A stretch of DNA of 64,000 bases from Serripes groenlandicus (GCA_031761405.1 JASEVX010000001.1:42993587-43057586); one strand, 5' to 3'; shown: positions 26,001 to 32,209, counted from the first letter of the stretch. Numbers and translations are program-made. Notes: generated by a model from the sequence alone, not told the origin.

Positions 26001-29000
26001 TAATTCTACGGACAAGAAAAAGTAACAAAGGGCAATAACACTGTATTCAGATAAAATAGAGTTATGGTTCCTGTACACCGCACTTCATCTCAATGTGTTG
26101 TATCATCCTATGAAGTTTCGTTCAAATCCTATGTTGCATTGTTAAGATATGGTCCGGACAAAATATGGCTTCCGACCGACCGACCGACCGACCGACCGAC
26201 ACAGTGACTCCTATATACCCCCCCAAAACTTTGTTTTTTGGGGGTATAATAATAATATGCTGCCATAGTTTCCGACCAATCAACTTAGCTTGAAGGAATC
26301 TGATAGACGGTCACCCTAGGAACATTTCTACAAAATTATTTGAAAATCGGCCTGACACTTTTGGAGAAGAAGATTTTTTAAGTTTTCACTATAGCCATAT
26401 AAGGCAAAATAGCCCCACCCCTCTGGTGGCCATGTTTTTCGACCAATCAACATGGCTTGAAGGTATCTGATAGAGGGTCATCCAATGAACATTTCTACAA
26501 TATTATTTGAAAATCGGCCTGACACTTTCGGAAAAGATTTTTTTTTAAGTTTTCACTATAGCCATATAAGGCATGTTTTTTGACCAATCAACATGGCTTG
26601 AAGGAATTTGAAAGGGGGTCATCCAAGAAATATTTCTACTAAATTATTTGAAAATCTACCAACCAGTTTGGGAGAAGAAGAATTTTGAAGTTTTTTCATT
26701 TCGTTGCCATGGAAACCAGAATTCTGCATGGATCCCAAAAATTTTAAGGAAATCTGGTGAGGTCATTGAAAGGATGCTTTCTGTGAAGTTTCATCGCAAT
26801 TGACCCACTGGTTACTGAGGAGAAGAAGTTGACGCACGACAGACTACATACGCCGGACACCGGACAAAAGGCGATCACAATAACTCACCTTGAGCAAAGC
26901 TAAGGTGAGCTAAAAAAGAAGGCCTGAAATGAGTTGAAAACATTGCAGCAAAAGGGTAAATTGCTTATAATAAATTATAACTATATTCAATAATAATACT
27001 TTCATTTAAAGAAATGATCCATAATTTGCCTAGACATTTTCAAAGTTGCCTGCAGCAGATTAATTAAATGAGGGTTAACCCTTTTCAACATACAACAAAT
27101 CTGCAGCAGATGACTTCGAAAATATTTTTCCCAAAACATGAAAATTCTTCATAAATAAATGTTTTATTATTAAAAAGAGTTGAAATCATTATGGCTTAAA
27201 GAGAAATTGCTTGTTTTGAGCAATTTCTCCTTTTGTCACAATGTTTTCAAAAGTCGTCTGCAACAGAAGCGTCCAAAAGTGTATGTATGAGGGAAAGGTT
27301 AAGATCATACAGGACAAGATGATATAGTTATACCTTTTTTGAAAGATCTATGTAGGCACTCTTTATCTCCTTCTGGGAGGCTGTCTTTGACACTCCCAGC
27401 ACCTCATAGTGAGTCTTAGCACTGGCATATCTATAATACAAACACCATATAGTTTACTTAATTGCAAAGGTATTTTGCATTTAACACTTTCCCACATACA
27501 ACAAGTCTGCAGAGATCAAAACAAAGCCTTCCCACATATACATGTATATAGATGCTTTCTGACACCTCTGCAGCAGATGACTTATAAAACCATTGTGCCA
27601 AAAGGAGAAAGTGCTCATTAAAAGCAATTCCTCTATTTGCCACAACGATTTTACTCTATTCAATTATCATACTATCATTTATAGAGATTTTCTATATTTT
27701 AAACTTGATAATTTCAATGGCGTCTGCTGCAGATTCATTGTATGTGGGAAAGATTAAAGAAATTAAGCAGCGTCTGGTTGCTTATAAATGTGTTACTTTT
27801 GTGTATGTACATTCAGATTCAGAATATTTTATTGACTCAAACTTTACAAAGTTTATGGTCATTTACAAATATACAAGAAAAAATTATATATGTGTGTATC
27901 AAGGAAAGAATGGTCTCAATATAGTTTTGGAGGACAAACTGCTTTGTCATATTAGAAGCTTTAAAAAGGTAATAGCCAACTATACGATGCAGATGAAAAT
28001 GTAGTAAAAGACATATGGCATATCATATCACTTTATTTACATACACATATGCTGCCACATATTGTATTATCATATCCAAACAATGTCAAAGACGTACAGA
28101 AACTAAAGTATACCATGTACATACGTTTCTATATTTCATCGTGTATAGTTTGGTAAAGAAAGGAAATTAAACATATCAACATACATACAATACATATATA
28201 TCAAAGCACATCATTGTTGCGTTTATGAAAGGAAAAGGTAATAAATTTACAAAGGTTGATAAGGTCACCTTTATTATTGGTTTTTAAAAGCTCATTGAGC
28301 CTTGAGATATCAGGTGAGACTGTTCTCATACAGACTGTTCCCATACAAAATATCAAGAGAGATTGACATACATTGTAACTATTGAAAATATGAAGAACAA
28401 GAGCGCCAAATGTCACAAAATACGCCCGTCCTGTTTTTTGAGACCAAGTATAGTGGTAATTGGTTGTACGTCAGCCAAACTTAGAGAGCGGACACTGTTA
28501 GTACAGTTTTGGCCATTTCGAGGGACATAATTGTGTAGAGACTAAGATAACGTTGTAAGTTATCAAACGTAACCAAGATATTCTGCCCATAAACATATTG
28601 TCTAAATTTGGTGATGATCGGATAAAGGCTTTACAAGTTATTTAGCTGACAAGACCAATTTTAGGTAATTTCTATAATTAAAGGGCAATAACTCTCTATC
28701 GACTGGAGCAATATGGCTAGTTATCGAACTTGTCCAAGATATTACGCCAATACACATTCTGACTAAATTTGGTGATGATTGGACAAAAGCTCCCAAAGTT
28801 ATTGAGCTGACAAGACCAATTTTAGGTAATTTCTATAATTAAAGAGGGATAACTCTCGATTGACTAAAGCGATATGGCTAGTTATCAAAATTATCCGAGA
28901 TATTATGCCAATACACATTCTGACCAAATTTGGTGATGATTGGGCAAAGGCTCCTAAAGTAATTGAGCTGACAAGACCAATTTTAGGTAATTTCTATAAT

Positions 29001-30078
29001 TGAAGGGCGATAACCCTTGATTGACTAAAGTGATATGGCTAGTTATCAAACTTGTCCGAGATATTATGCCAATACACATTCTGACTAAATTTGGTGATGA
29101 TTGGGCAAAGGCTTCTAAAGTTATTGAGCTGACAAGACCAATTTTGGGTAATTTCTATAATTAAAGGGCGATAACTCTTGATTGACTTAAGCGATATGGC
29201 TAGTTATCAAACTTGTCCGAGATATTATCCCAATACACATTCTGACTAAATTTGGTGATGATTGGACAAAGGCTTCTTAAGTTATTGAGCTGACAAGACC
29301 AATTTTGGGTAATTTCTATAATAAAAGGGCAATAACTCTTGATTAACTAAAGCGATATGGCTAGTTATCGAACTTGTCCGAGATATTAGCCCAATACACA
29401 TTCTGACCAAATTTGGTGATCATTTGACAAAGGCTCCCAAAGTTATTGAGCTGACAAGACCAATTTTGGGTAATTTCTATAATAAAAGGGCAATAACTCT
29501 TGATTGACTAAAGCGATATGGCTAGTTATCGAACTTGTCCGAGATATTATCCCAATACACATTCTGACTAAATTTGGTGATGATTGGACAAAGGCTTCTA
29601 AAGTTATTGAGCTGACAACATACTGGACGCCGCCCGCCCGCCGCAGGTAAAACTATAATACGATCCGTTTTTTCAAAACGGGCGTATAAAAACTAGAACT
29701 TTTGTCCTTGGTCTTCAGTCCTGTATGTTAAAATAAAATGGGATGCCACAAGAATATATACAATGAAATAGGATACACAAGTACCTCTGCATCAAAAAGA
29801 CTATACAAATTGTTTTTGGGAAAGGGGAAAGTACTGAATTGCTAAAACATCTTTAATAGTATTAGAAAATTTCACAGATTTTGTGAATTTATAAGAGAAG
29901 TTATTCTTGTGATCTCACTATAAACCATTGAGTTTGTGGAAATGTTGATGTTCATGCGTTATTCTGTAAAGGATTTATAATTAATAATTATAAAAGACCA
30001 AATATTACATTACCGTCTACACTGAAAACAAACATGTCCACCAAGACCCCCTCTGTATATATTTTTCAAATTATGCAT
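5612..30078 (-). CDS. J-domain (DnaJ/HSP40) membrane-anchored protein, split gene with multiple anchor exons
   Basis: This is a spliced gene read right to left. CDS exons are 30014-30078, 27334-27430 and 23783-24087, followed by anchor exons at 21415-21615, 20611-20833, 16606-16710, 14378-14651 and 5612-5818. The first three encode a basic N-terminus, J-domain helices with THYEVLGVS, then YHPDTAG and NEAYSVL. J proteins stimulate the ATPase of Hsp70 partners through HPD. The basic start ending in RRYAS suggests mitochondrial import, and each anchor exon carries a hydrophobic segment, so an organelle-membrane J protein like DNAJC30, DNAJC4 or Drosophila DnaJ-60 is the closest family. I cannot choose between them. 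All anchor exons accept the phase 2 donor of the third exon, so they may be alternatives; serial inclusion of the stop-free ones is also possible. No shared last exon was found; it may lie beyond the window. Its paralog starts at 43583 on the other strand. Confidence 0.82.
5994..6990 (+). repeat. Pearl/Helentron-like element, ~1 kb
   Basis: It starts AACAAGAGGGCCATGATGGC, with a GGGCCATGATGGCCC palindrome and AGCTCACCTGA. It holds about six loose repeats around CCTAGATATCATCAAGACA. It ends with CGCCGGACAAGATATGATCA, then AGCTCACCTTGAGCAG and CAGGTGAGCTAAAA, a terminal hairpin. No coding capacity is seen. Confidence 0.75.
7740..9165. repeat. 27-bp minisatellite, about 50 units, with higher-order structure
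   Basis: The unit is close to ACATTGAACAAGTCTAAATT plus ATGTGTG. The left half (7740-8460) is diverged. The right half (8461-9150) is homogenised into blocks: ACATTATGAGTGAC recurs at spacings of 162, 135 and 162 bp, i.e. 6, 5 and 6 units. Because 27 is a multiple of three, both strands stay open: the minus strand encodes HNLDLFNVT repeats (about 234 residues at 8464-9168) and the plus strand NKSKLCVAL repeats. There is no splice context or conserved start, so I take the frames as a by-product of the period. Confidence 0.9.
9229..9348 (-). mobile_element. SINE fragment (tail part)
   Basis: AATTGATTGGAGTTTAATCC and CAGTTATATCAAGGCAG match the tail half of the tRNA-headed SINE. The rest is diverged and the head is absent. 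Confidence 0.6.
9615..9771 (+). mobile_element. TTAA MITE, shortened, Cac subfamily
   Basis: The family consensus, stated once here: TTAACCCTTTCCC at one end and GGGAAAGGGTTAA at the other; CTGCAGCAGACGACTTTGAA near the left; a central palindrome GAGAAATTGCnnnnnnGCAATTTCTnCTTTTG; then GTCTGCTGCAGAGGCGTCAG. Full copies are about 230 bp. TTAA targets with CCC/GGG ends fit non-autonomous piggyBac-type elements. Two subfamilies differ beside the ends: CTCATACGAC ('Cat') and CCACATACAAC ('Cac'). This copy lacks the central palindrome. Confidence 0.75.
9779..10009 (+). mobile_element. TTAA MITE, full, Cat subfamily
   Basis: Complete with both ends and a perfect GAAATTGCACGTTTTGTGCAATTTC centre (central arms GAAATTGCAC and GTGCAATTTC). 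It starts 7 bp after the previous copy. Confidence 0.9.
10190..10419 (+). mobile_element. TTAA MITE, full, Cat subfamily
   Basis: Both ends are present, with one mismatch at the left end (CCCTCTCCC). The right TTAA overlaps the start of the pearl-like element at 10420. Confidence 0.9.
10420..11788 (+). repeat. Pearl/Helentron-like element with 166-171-bp tandem core
   Basis: It opens AACAAGAGGGCCATGATGGC. The core unit, marked by TTTTGGACAAGAAGATTTTT, recurs at 10513, 10679, 10845, 11014, 11185, 11352 and 11518. Each unit carries GCTCCGCCCCCTGGCGGCCA. A GAC tract (about 11700-11735) and CAAAAGCTCACCTTGCACTT with AGGTGAGCTAAAA form the hairpin end. No protein is encoded. Confidence 0.85.
11889..12075 (-). 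mobile_element. SINE, diverged, partial head
   Basis: GATTAATTGGGGTTTTACAC at the tail, CCCATTGGTGAAAGACCAATGA in the body and GACCAAGCTGGGGTTCAAA near the box B region are recognisable. The middle is shortened. Confidence 0.6.
12160..12320. mobile_element. Decayed half of a TTAA MITE
   Basis: GTGGCAAAGGAGAAATTGCT through CAATGTTTTCAAACGTCATC and AAGGCGTCAAAAACCGCCTG, ending GGAAAGTTAAGG. The left end is missing. Confidence 0.55.
12544..12775 (+). mobile_element. TTAA MITE, variant ends
   Basis: The left end is TTAACCCATTACTTCACGAC and the right end GTGAAGTAATGGGTAAAC, a different inverted pair (CCATTACTTCAC) on the same body plan with a GTAATTTCACC centre. It looks like a sister subfamily. 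Confidence 0.6.
12786..12971 (-). mobile_element. TTAA MITE, decayed, Cac subfamily
   Basis: It begins TTAACCCTTTCCCACTTGCA and runs into the TTAA that starts the next copy. Confidence 0.6.
12968..13197 (+). mobile_element. TTAA MITE, full, Cat subfamily
   Basis: 230 bp with intact ends and centre. It shares its left TTAA with the previous decayed copy. Confidence 0.92.
13265..13497 (+). mobile_element. TTAA MITE, diverged, Cac subfamily
   Basis: The left end has decayed (ATTACACCTTTTCTACATAC) but the body and the right end (AGGGAAAAGGTTAAGG) are clear. Confidence 0.7.
13500..14050. other. Non-coding stretch between MITE copies
   Basis: AT-rich sequence with no exon I can support. A MITE remnant (GTGGCAAAAGGAAAAGAGCT with TTGCCGCAATGTTTTAAAC) lies at about 13850-13960. 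Confidence 0.5.
14052..14281 (-). mobile_element. TTAA MITE, full, Cat subfamily, reverse
   Basis: 230 bp, in the opposite orientation (begins with the GACGCCTCTGCAGC side). It ends 97 bp from the stop codon of anchor exon D. Confidence 0.92.
14378..14651 (-). CDS. Minus J-protein gene, anchor exon D (terminal)
   Basis: The acceptor TGTCTTATTTTAG is followed by one base and 90 codons, then TAA. The peptide opens MKELLDFYKRMGYD, continues with a polar, charged stretch, and has a strong hydrophobic span around AYQLLFTVIILFFALRFMFM, followed by basic VHEIRKR. A possible phase 2 donor (AAAAG|GTATAT) lies just after that basic stretch, so the exon might be spliced onward rather than ending at the stop. 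It joins to exon 3 in frame through Arg. Confidence 0.75.
14889..15065 (+). mobile_element. TTAA MITE, shortened, Cac subfamily
   Basis: AACCCTTTCCCACATACACC at the left and GGTGGGAAAGAGATAA at the right. The central palindrome is half lost. Confidence 0.7.
15253..15435 (+). mobile_element. TTAA MITE, decayed
   Basis: GAACCCTTCCCACATCTAAC, a GAGAAAATGCTCGTTTTGAG centre and a GAAAAAGGATAA end. Confidence 0.55.
15440..16185 (+). repeat. Pearl-like repeat interrupted by a MITE
   Basis: GACATGGCTTGAAGAAATCT and GGTCATCCAAGGAACATCTC match the repeat at 26280-26660. The sequence resumes after the MITE at 15518-15748 with AACATTATTTCAAAATCAGT. It ends CACAATAACTCACCTTGAGC and GAGGTGATCTGAAC, the usual hairpin end. 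Confidence 0.7.
15518..15748 (-). mobile_element. TTAA MITE, full, Cat subfamily, reverse, inserted in a pearl-like repeat
   Basis: Left end TTATCCCTTTCCCTCATATA, right end GAGGGAAAGGGTTAA. It splits the repeat at 15440-16185, so it is younger than that repeat. Confidence 0.9.
16263..16538 (+). mobile_element. Composite TTAA MITE (one inside another)
   Basis: A reverse-type left end (TTTAAGCCTTTCTCACTTAT, then ATGCAGCAGACAAC) runs straight into a forward Cat copy lacking its own TTAA end (GACAATTCTGCAGCAGACGA). The right end is GAGAGAAAGGGTTAA. Confidence 0.7.
16606..16710 (-). CDS. Minus J-protein gene, anchor exon C (intact copy of a triplicated exon)
   Basis: The acceptor is TGCATTCTAG and the donor TTTAT|GTAAGT, giving 105 bp in phase 2 to phase 2. 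The 34 codons give a basic segment DSGRLFKVMRKHG followed by the hydrophobic run GVVILFVILIHLFGLF. Two more copies of this exon and its flanks lie to the right (about 16780-17400 and 17420-19110), both interrupted. This copy differs from both by one base: CCC rather than CCCC near 16667 on the plus strand. That keeps its frame open. It is therefore either the parental copy or the only one still under selection. Confidence 0.72.
16780..17400 (-). pseudogene. Dead copy 2 of anchor exon C, split by an insertion
   Basis: The 3' part of the exon with its TTTGT|GTAAGT donor is at about 16780-16810. The 5' part, with the same TAGGGATAGTGGG start, is at about 17265-17345. A repeat element (16811-17262) separates them within the exon. 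The 5' part also has an extra base in the run encoding the HG residues, which shifts the frame and leads to a stop within about 14 codons. The surrounding intron sequence, such as the ATATGTCAACAAAACAACTC block, is duplicated too. Confidence 0.75.
16811..17262 (+). mobile_element. Pearl-like element inserted in copy 2 of anchor exon C
   Basis: It begins AACAAGTAACTG with GCAAGCAATACCATAATCCC and CTACCGG. It has two tandem units of about 130 bp (CCAAAAAGGGGCATAACTCA), a GACTGACTGACGGACGGA tract and ends CGGTAGGGGACTAATAA. The same element lies reversed at 55716-56306. Confidence 0.85.
17405..19110 (-). pseudogene. Dead copy 3 of anchor exon C, split by a ~1.5-kb insertion
   Basis: The donor end (TTTGT|GTAAGT) is at about 17425-17450. 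The matching 5' half resumes at about 18958-19045 with TAGGGATAGTGGG and the same one-base insertion as copy 2, plus a short deletion near 19024. The insert enters next to the AATAA motif used by the insert of copy 2. No intact exon can be read from this copy. Confidence 0.7.
17455..18957. mobile_element. ~1.5-kb insertion in copy 3 of anchor exon C
   Basis: Its borders are set by comparison with the intact exon copy. Near the left border is a TTGATGCAACGCATCAA palindrome followed by GTCGCCGG. The right border is CGGGCTTCTGCCCGGCGACT, a short hairpin ending in the complement of GTCGCCGG. Hairpins near both ends recall Helitron-type elements, but no CTRR end is clear. The interior (to about 18900) is AT-rich; it holds a TCTTTTTATCAAAATGATAT MITE trace near 17880-18010 and no supported gene. 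Confidence 0.6.
19146..19290 (-). mobile_element. TTAA MITE, decayed
   Basis: TTCCTTTTCCCACCTGCAGA and GCAGCAGACGACTTTTGAAA on the left. The right end is lost in a following copy. Confidence 0.5.
19380..19568 (+). mobile_element. TTAA MITE, decayed, Cac subfamily
   Basis: TTACCCACATTTGAAACCAC at the left and ATATGTGGGAAAGGGTTAAA at the right. Confidence 0.55.
19591..19800 (+). mobile_element. TTAA MITE, diverged
   Basis: Left TTAACCCTTTCCTACATACC, right ACGTAATAGGGTTAA; the body has drifted. Confidence 0.65.
19837..20614 (-). mobile_element. TTAA MITE split by a nested insertion; its end supplies an exon stop
   Basis: The left end is TTAAACCATTTCCCACATAT. After the insert (19859-20434) the element resumes at ATATAGATGCTTTTTGACGC and ends GTGGGAATAGGTTAA at 20614. 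On the minus strand the TAA of anchor exon B falls inside this TTAA. Confidence 0.75.
19859..20434. mobile_element. AT-rich element nested in a MITE, with ATATAG target duplication
   Basis: It starts CATGCTTACCAACCCTCCAG and ends GGTTGGTAAGCATG, an inverted pair of about 14 bp. ATATAG is present on both sides (19853-19858 and 20435-20440). Inside are CGTGAGTCTCACG, CACGATCGTGAGG and a long A/T run (about 19967-20010). No coding frame. Confidence 0.8.
20611..20833 (-). CDS. Minus J-protein gene, anchor exon B (terminal)
   Basis: The acceptor ATATGGTTTCAG is followed by one base and 73 codons, then a TAA stop. The peptide begins with basic KSTHRHMRRKYPPE, followed by a long hydrophobic stretch around LIAFILLAQVIMLMAVLL, and ends with a Thr/Val-rich tail. 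The first base A completes Arg with the CG of exon 3. The TAA lies inside the TTAA at 20611-20614 that ends a neighbouring miniature transposon, so the insertion may have created this stop. Confidence 0.72.
20923..21122 (+). mobile_element. TTAA MITE, decayed, Cac subfamily
   Basis: CAACCCCTTCCCACATAGAC at the left and TAAGGGAAAGAGTTGAC at the right, with a body match around CTGCAGCAGAAG. Confidence 0.6.
21415..21615 (-). CDS. Minus J-protein gene, anchor exon A (coiled charged region plus membrane segment)
   Basis: The acceptor is CATTGTTTCAG and the donor ACAAG|GTAGGT, giving 201 bp in phase 2 to phase 2. The first 38 residues are strongly charged and helical (EQAMRNAREK, FEERLKQFREFEQD). 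They are followed by a hydrophobic span around FLYFYLGTVFMCSILM. Reading through the donor reaches TAG at 21413-21411 after one more Arg, so the exon could also be terminal. The charged helix followed by a C-terminal anchor resembles DNAJC30. It is the nearest anchor exon to the J domain. Confidence 0.8.
21760..21950 (-). mobile_element. TTAA MITE, decayed
   Basis: GAAACCCTTTTCCACATACA to GCATGAGGGAGATGGATAA. Confidence 0.5.
21955..22625. other. Intronic stretch without recognisable features
   Basis: AT-rich sequence between anchor exon A and the J-domain exon. I find no exon, tRNA-like sequence or clear repeat. Confidence 0.4.
22627..22857. mobile_element. MITE with ATGAGCCGTTCC ends
   Basis: ATGAGCCGTTCCGTGAGAAA at the left and its near-complement (TTTTCTAACGGAATGGCTCAT) at the right bound 231 bp. 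It contains AGCCTGCGCAAACTGATCTT. The family is unrelated to the TTAA elements. A target duplication is not certain. Confidence 0.8.
23243..23478 (+). mobile_element. TTAA MITE, decayed
   Basis: GAACCCTTAACAATTATATA at the left, GCCAAAAATAATTATTGTTC centre, GCATGTGGCAAAGGGCTTAA at the right. Confidence 0.5.
23783..24087 (-). CDS. Minus J-protein gene, exon 3 (HPD, helix III and Gly/Pro-rich linker)
   Basis: This exon follows a TTTATTTTACAG acceptor, is 305 bp long and ends AAACG|GTAGGT in phase 2. It opens YHPDTAG, the catalytic HPD loop, followed by helix III motifs FTELNEAYSVLN and KEYDNKIAYES. The second half is a flexible linker with three PG-Y-PPPG-like repeats, then a polar Asn/Gln/Tyr-rich stretch ending ESERKR. 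The last partial codon CG becomes Arg whatever base follows, so any downstream phase-compatible exon keeps the same residue. The plus-strand paralog lacks the Gly/Pro-rich extension. Confidence 0.88.
24451..24673 (+). mobile_element. TTAA MITE, nearly full, Cac subfamily
   Basis: TTAACCCTTTCCCACATACT to ATATGTGGAGAAGGGATAA, with a GCTCATCATGAGC centre. Confidence 0.8.
24710..26250 (+). repeat. Pearl-like element with ~311-bp dimeric tandem core
   Basis: It opens AACTAGAACTATCACTGAAG and GATAAATACCCCC. The core alternates two related half units of about 155 bp, both with AGTAACAAAGGGCAATAACT, distinguished by TTCTTGTACACTGCACTTCC and GTTCCTGTACACCACACTTC. About nine half units are present. 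It closes with a (CCGA)n tract at about 26170-26200 and a TATACCCCCCCAAAACTTTG hairpin ending GGGGGTATAA. Apparent short reading frames inside are repeats of one another, not genes. Confidence 0.85.
26270..26915 (+). repeat. Pearl-like repeat with ~150-bp units and hairpin end
   Basis: GACCAATCAACATGGCTTGA occurs at about 26273, 26437 and 26580 in loose tandem. It ends ACGCCGGACACCGGACAAAA, then CACAATAACTCACCTTGAGC and CTAAGGTGAGCTAAAA. The 15440-16185 repeat is the same type. Confidence 0.75.
26930..27078. mobile_element. TTAA MITE, left half missing
   Basis: GAGTTGAAAACATTGCAGCA to CTGCAGCAGATTAATTAAAT and AGGGTTAA. It shares that TTAA with the next copy. Confidence 0.55.
27075..27302 (+). 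mobile_element. TTAA MITE, full, Cac subfamily
   Basis: TTAACCCTTTTCAACATACA to ATGAGGGAAAGGTTAA. It lies 32 bp from the donor of the minus J-protein exon 2. Confidence 0.85.
27334..27430 (-). CDS. Minus J-protein gene, exon 2 (J-domain helices I-II)
   Basis: The acceptor is TTGTATTATAG and the donor is AAG|GTATAA. After one base of the split codon there are 32 codons. The peptide contains THYEVLGVSKTAS, the usual J-domain opening, and EIKSAYIDLSKK, the basic helix II that contacts Hsp70. The exon ends in phase 0 directly before the HPD-bearing exon. The paralogous plus-strand exon 44616-44718 has the same borders and phases. Confidence 0.9.
27481..27757 (-). mobile_element. Composite TTAA MITE
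   Basis: A truncated forward left end (TTAACACTTTCCCACATACA, ACAAGTCTGCAG) is followed by a reverse copy (CTTCCCACATATACATGTAT, GCTTTCTGACACCTCTGCAG) ending TATGTGGGAAAGATTAA. It lies 51 bp beyond the acceptor side of the J-domain exon. Confidence 0.75.
27760..28390. other. Intron of the minus J-protein gene, nothing recognised
   Basis: AT-rich DNA. The open stretch at 27705-28004 on the plus strand starts inside a MITE and shows no motif or splice context, so it is not called as a gene. Confidence 0.4.
28395..29690 (+). repeat. Element with 161-bp tandem core and ACGCCCGT inverted ends
   Basis: It starts AACAAGAGCGCCAAATGTCA and ACAAAATACGCCCGT. The unit containing AAGACCAATTTTAGGTAATT recurs at 28651, 28812, 28973, 29134, 29295 and 29456, exactly 161 bp apart. 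It ends CGCCCGCCCGCCGCAGG and TTTTTTCAAAACGGGCGTAT. It lies in the first intron of the minus J-protein gene. Confidence 0.88.
29695..30010. other. Intron stretch, nothing recognised
   Basis: AT-rich sequence adjoining exon 1 of the minus J-protein gene. No repeat or exon is visible. Confidence 0.4.
30014..30078 (-). CDS. Minus J-protein gene, exon 1 (presequence)
   Basis: The exon has an ATG at 30078-30076, 21 codons and two bases of a split codon, then a GTAATG donor. The peptide starts MHNLKNIYRGG and ends QCR; it has several basic residues and no acidic ones. The split codon CG joins A of the next exon to give Arg, so the junction reads CRRYASAKTHYE. That matches the style of a mitochondrial presequence with a cleavage site before the J domain. 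The exon was chosen because its donor phase fits the next exon exactly and because the plus-strand paralog has the same arrangement. The true transcription start is not visible. Confidence 0.7.
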
Positions 30079-30207
30079 GCTCTATCTGCACGCTCCACTT
30101 CATCAAGATGGTAACCCCTGCATGTAGATTATATAGTCACATCTGTAAAAGAGAAGAACAATCAACACATTTTAACTATCATCTGATGTGTTTTTTATTA
30201 ACAGTTT

Positions 30208-30410
30208 TTAATCCTTCCCAACATACAACAAATCTACAGCAGTCGATTTATGAAAGAACATGTATTGAATAATGAATAAACTTGAAAACACATTGGCAAA
30301 AGTAAAGAATTCCTCTTGATGAGCAATTTCTCCTTTCAATTTGCAACAATGTCTTCAAAAGCTTTCTTCTGCAGAGACTTCAGAAAGCGTCTGTATGGGA
30401 AAATTGTCAG
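30208..30410 (+). mobile_element. TTAA MITE, decayed, upstream of the minus gene
   Basis: TTTTTAATCCTTCCCAACAT to AAGCGTCTGTATGGGAAAAT. It lies about 130 bp upstream of the minus-gene ATG, so it may sit in or near the promoter. Confidence 0.55.
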
Positions 30411-30535
30411 AAATCATCTTTTATTTATCTGGAAATCCATTCAGAAATCTATTTATGATAATTGTGAGATGTTTTGCAAGGCCTCAGGGGCTATCCCAAA
30501 GGTTTACTCTCTAATCAGTAGGAAGGCAATTCAGT

Positions 30536-30741
30536 TTAACCCTTTCCCTCATACGATAATTCTGCAGCAGACGACTTTGAAAGTATTTTGTCAAAACATA
30601 GAAAATCTCCATAATTGAATGGATAACCTATGACAAAAAGTGGAAAACATTGTGGCAAAAGGAGACTTTTTTGTAACTATGTTTTCAAAAAGCTGTCTGC
30701 TACAGAGGCGTCAGAAAGTGTCTATATGAGGGAAAGGGATA
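30536..30741 (+). mobile_element. TTAA MITE, Cat subfamily, centre deleted
   Basis: TTAACCCTTTCCCTCATACG to TATGAGGGAAAGGGATAA. About 25 bp of the central palindrome are missing (GGAGACTTTTTTGTAACTAT). Confidence 0.85.
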
Positions 30742-30761
30742 ATGTAAAAATCCTCATAAAC

Positions 30762-31072
30762 ATGAAGTTTTTTAAAGTAAAACATATTTTTATTAGAAAA
30801 TACTTACCAGTCATTTAATACCTGATATATAATCTCAACACCGTTAATTCATCCAGAAAAGAAGCTCGCGCAGCCACGCATAGCCCTCACGCGTGTGTGA
30901 TACACACGGCCGCCGGTAATACCGGCGCACGGGCCATGTGACCCCCACTTTTAATTTCACCGTTAACTTGCAGCGTTTAGTGTTGGGTGACGACGCGGGG
31001 TTGGGAGGCGGGAATCTGAAATGACTGGTAAGTATTTTCTAATAAAAATATGTTTTACTTCAAAAAACTTCA
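30762..31072. mobile_element. Fold-back element abutting the large element
   Basis: About 55 bp at 30762-30818 (ATGAAGTTTTTTAAAGTAAA and onward) is the inverted complement of 31019-31072. Inside, 30807-30955 matches the inverted right end of the large element (about 150 bp, including CTCACGCGTGTGTGATACAC). The middle (30960-31018) is different. The element ends exactly where copy 2 begins, so the two form a compound structure. It may be a short deletion derivative of the large family. Confidence 0.7.
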
Positions 31073-32209
31073 TTTTTATGTCAAAAATACATTACCAGTC
31101 ATTTAATACCTGATGACTTTGAAGCATCGGTCGGGAGGATCGTCCAACACAATGCCGGTCCCGAGAAATCGTAGCACTTGGTAAGAGTACCTACGGTACT
31201 ACTAAATATAAACACAACTGTTTATGTATTTAGTAATTTGTGTATTAATTAGGTAAGTACTCGCTGAGAGTCCACTTGTGTGTCCAGAGAGAAATAATTT
31301 CTGATTGAAACGTTTTAAGACTTTATCAGAAGGATCTTATTACTAATTAAAGGAATAGGATATCCAGTGTTTGAATACGCTGCTGACATATCCTTCTCCT
31401 ACCAGAGGTTGAATAACCCCTACTGTGGCTCTTACAGCCCTCGAATGTTTTATATAGAACTTAAGACCCTTGACAGGGTACAAGATCAGGTTTATGTCTA
31501 AGGGAACACAGTTCACAGAAAGGTTGTGAAATGTGATGGGTTAGGAAGCACCAAAGGCAACTTGGTCTCAGTAGGAATACAGGTTTATAAGAACGGTTGA
31601 ATAACCATACGGCTATAAAACCTGATGAAATTCGTTTCTACTGAAAGCAAAGAACTCACTTCCCTGATAGTGTTCGCCAAGCAAGACGAATTTAAGTCTC
31701 AGTTTATAACTTAAGAAGCGGTAGCTTCCGAAGAACGTAAAAGTTTGGAGAGAAATGGATCTGAACTTTGAAGTTAAGCGCATTGGAGCATCGAAAGATA
31801 ATTGTTGTGTTCAACGCCAAATCTTTAATGCGAGAGGTCGGCAACATATGTAAGCATAAATTACTGATTGACGTACCTTAAAAAACACCAATCGGTAAGA
31901 ACTGTCTACTTCTAAGGAAGATGTAACGGTTATGTCGATAGGAAGGCCAGAAGAACGTTGAACTACGATCTCTGGGCCAATACTGTGTTTCTAAAGTCAT
32001 TGTCAGGAAGAGAATAACGACACCGGAAGTTGACTCATTTGAATTATGGGGGCAATTCAGGGAGTAATTATTATTGCCAAACGAAGGACTACTGTCTCTT
32101 CTATTGATCATGTACATGTCCTAGTTGTACTGTAATGAGTATTTAACACACTGCCCCGAACTGTAAACAATTCGGGTGTGGTGTGAAGCATGTATCGGGC
32201 CGTTTCCCT

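Noticed and set aside
27705..28004. 99-residue plus-strand frame as a gene
   Set aside because: It begins within a TTAA MITE, its composition matches AT-rich intron, and there is no domain or splice support.
24710..29690. CRISPR array or satellite centromere for the regular 155-161-bp repeats
   Set aside because: Units are direct tandem copies without unique spacers, bounded by element heads and hairpin ends, and the arrays are short.
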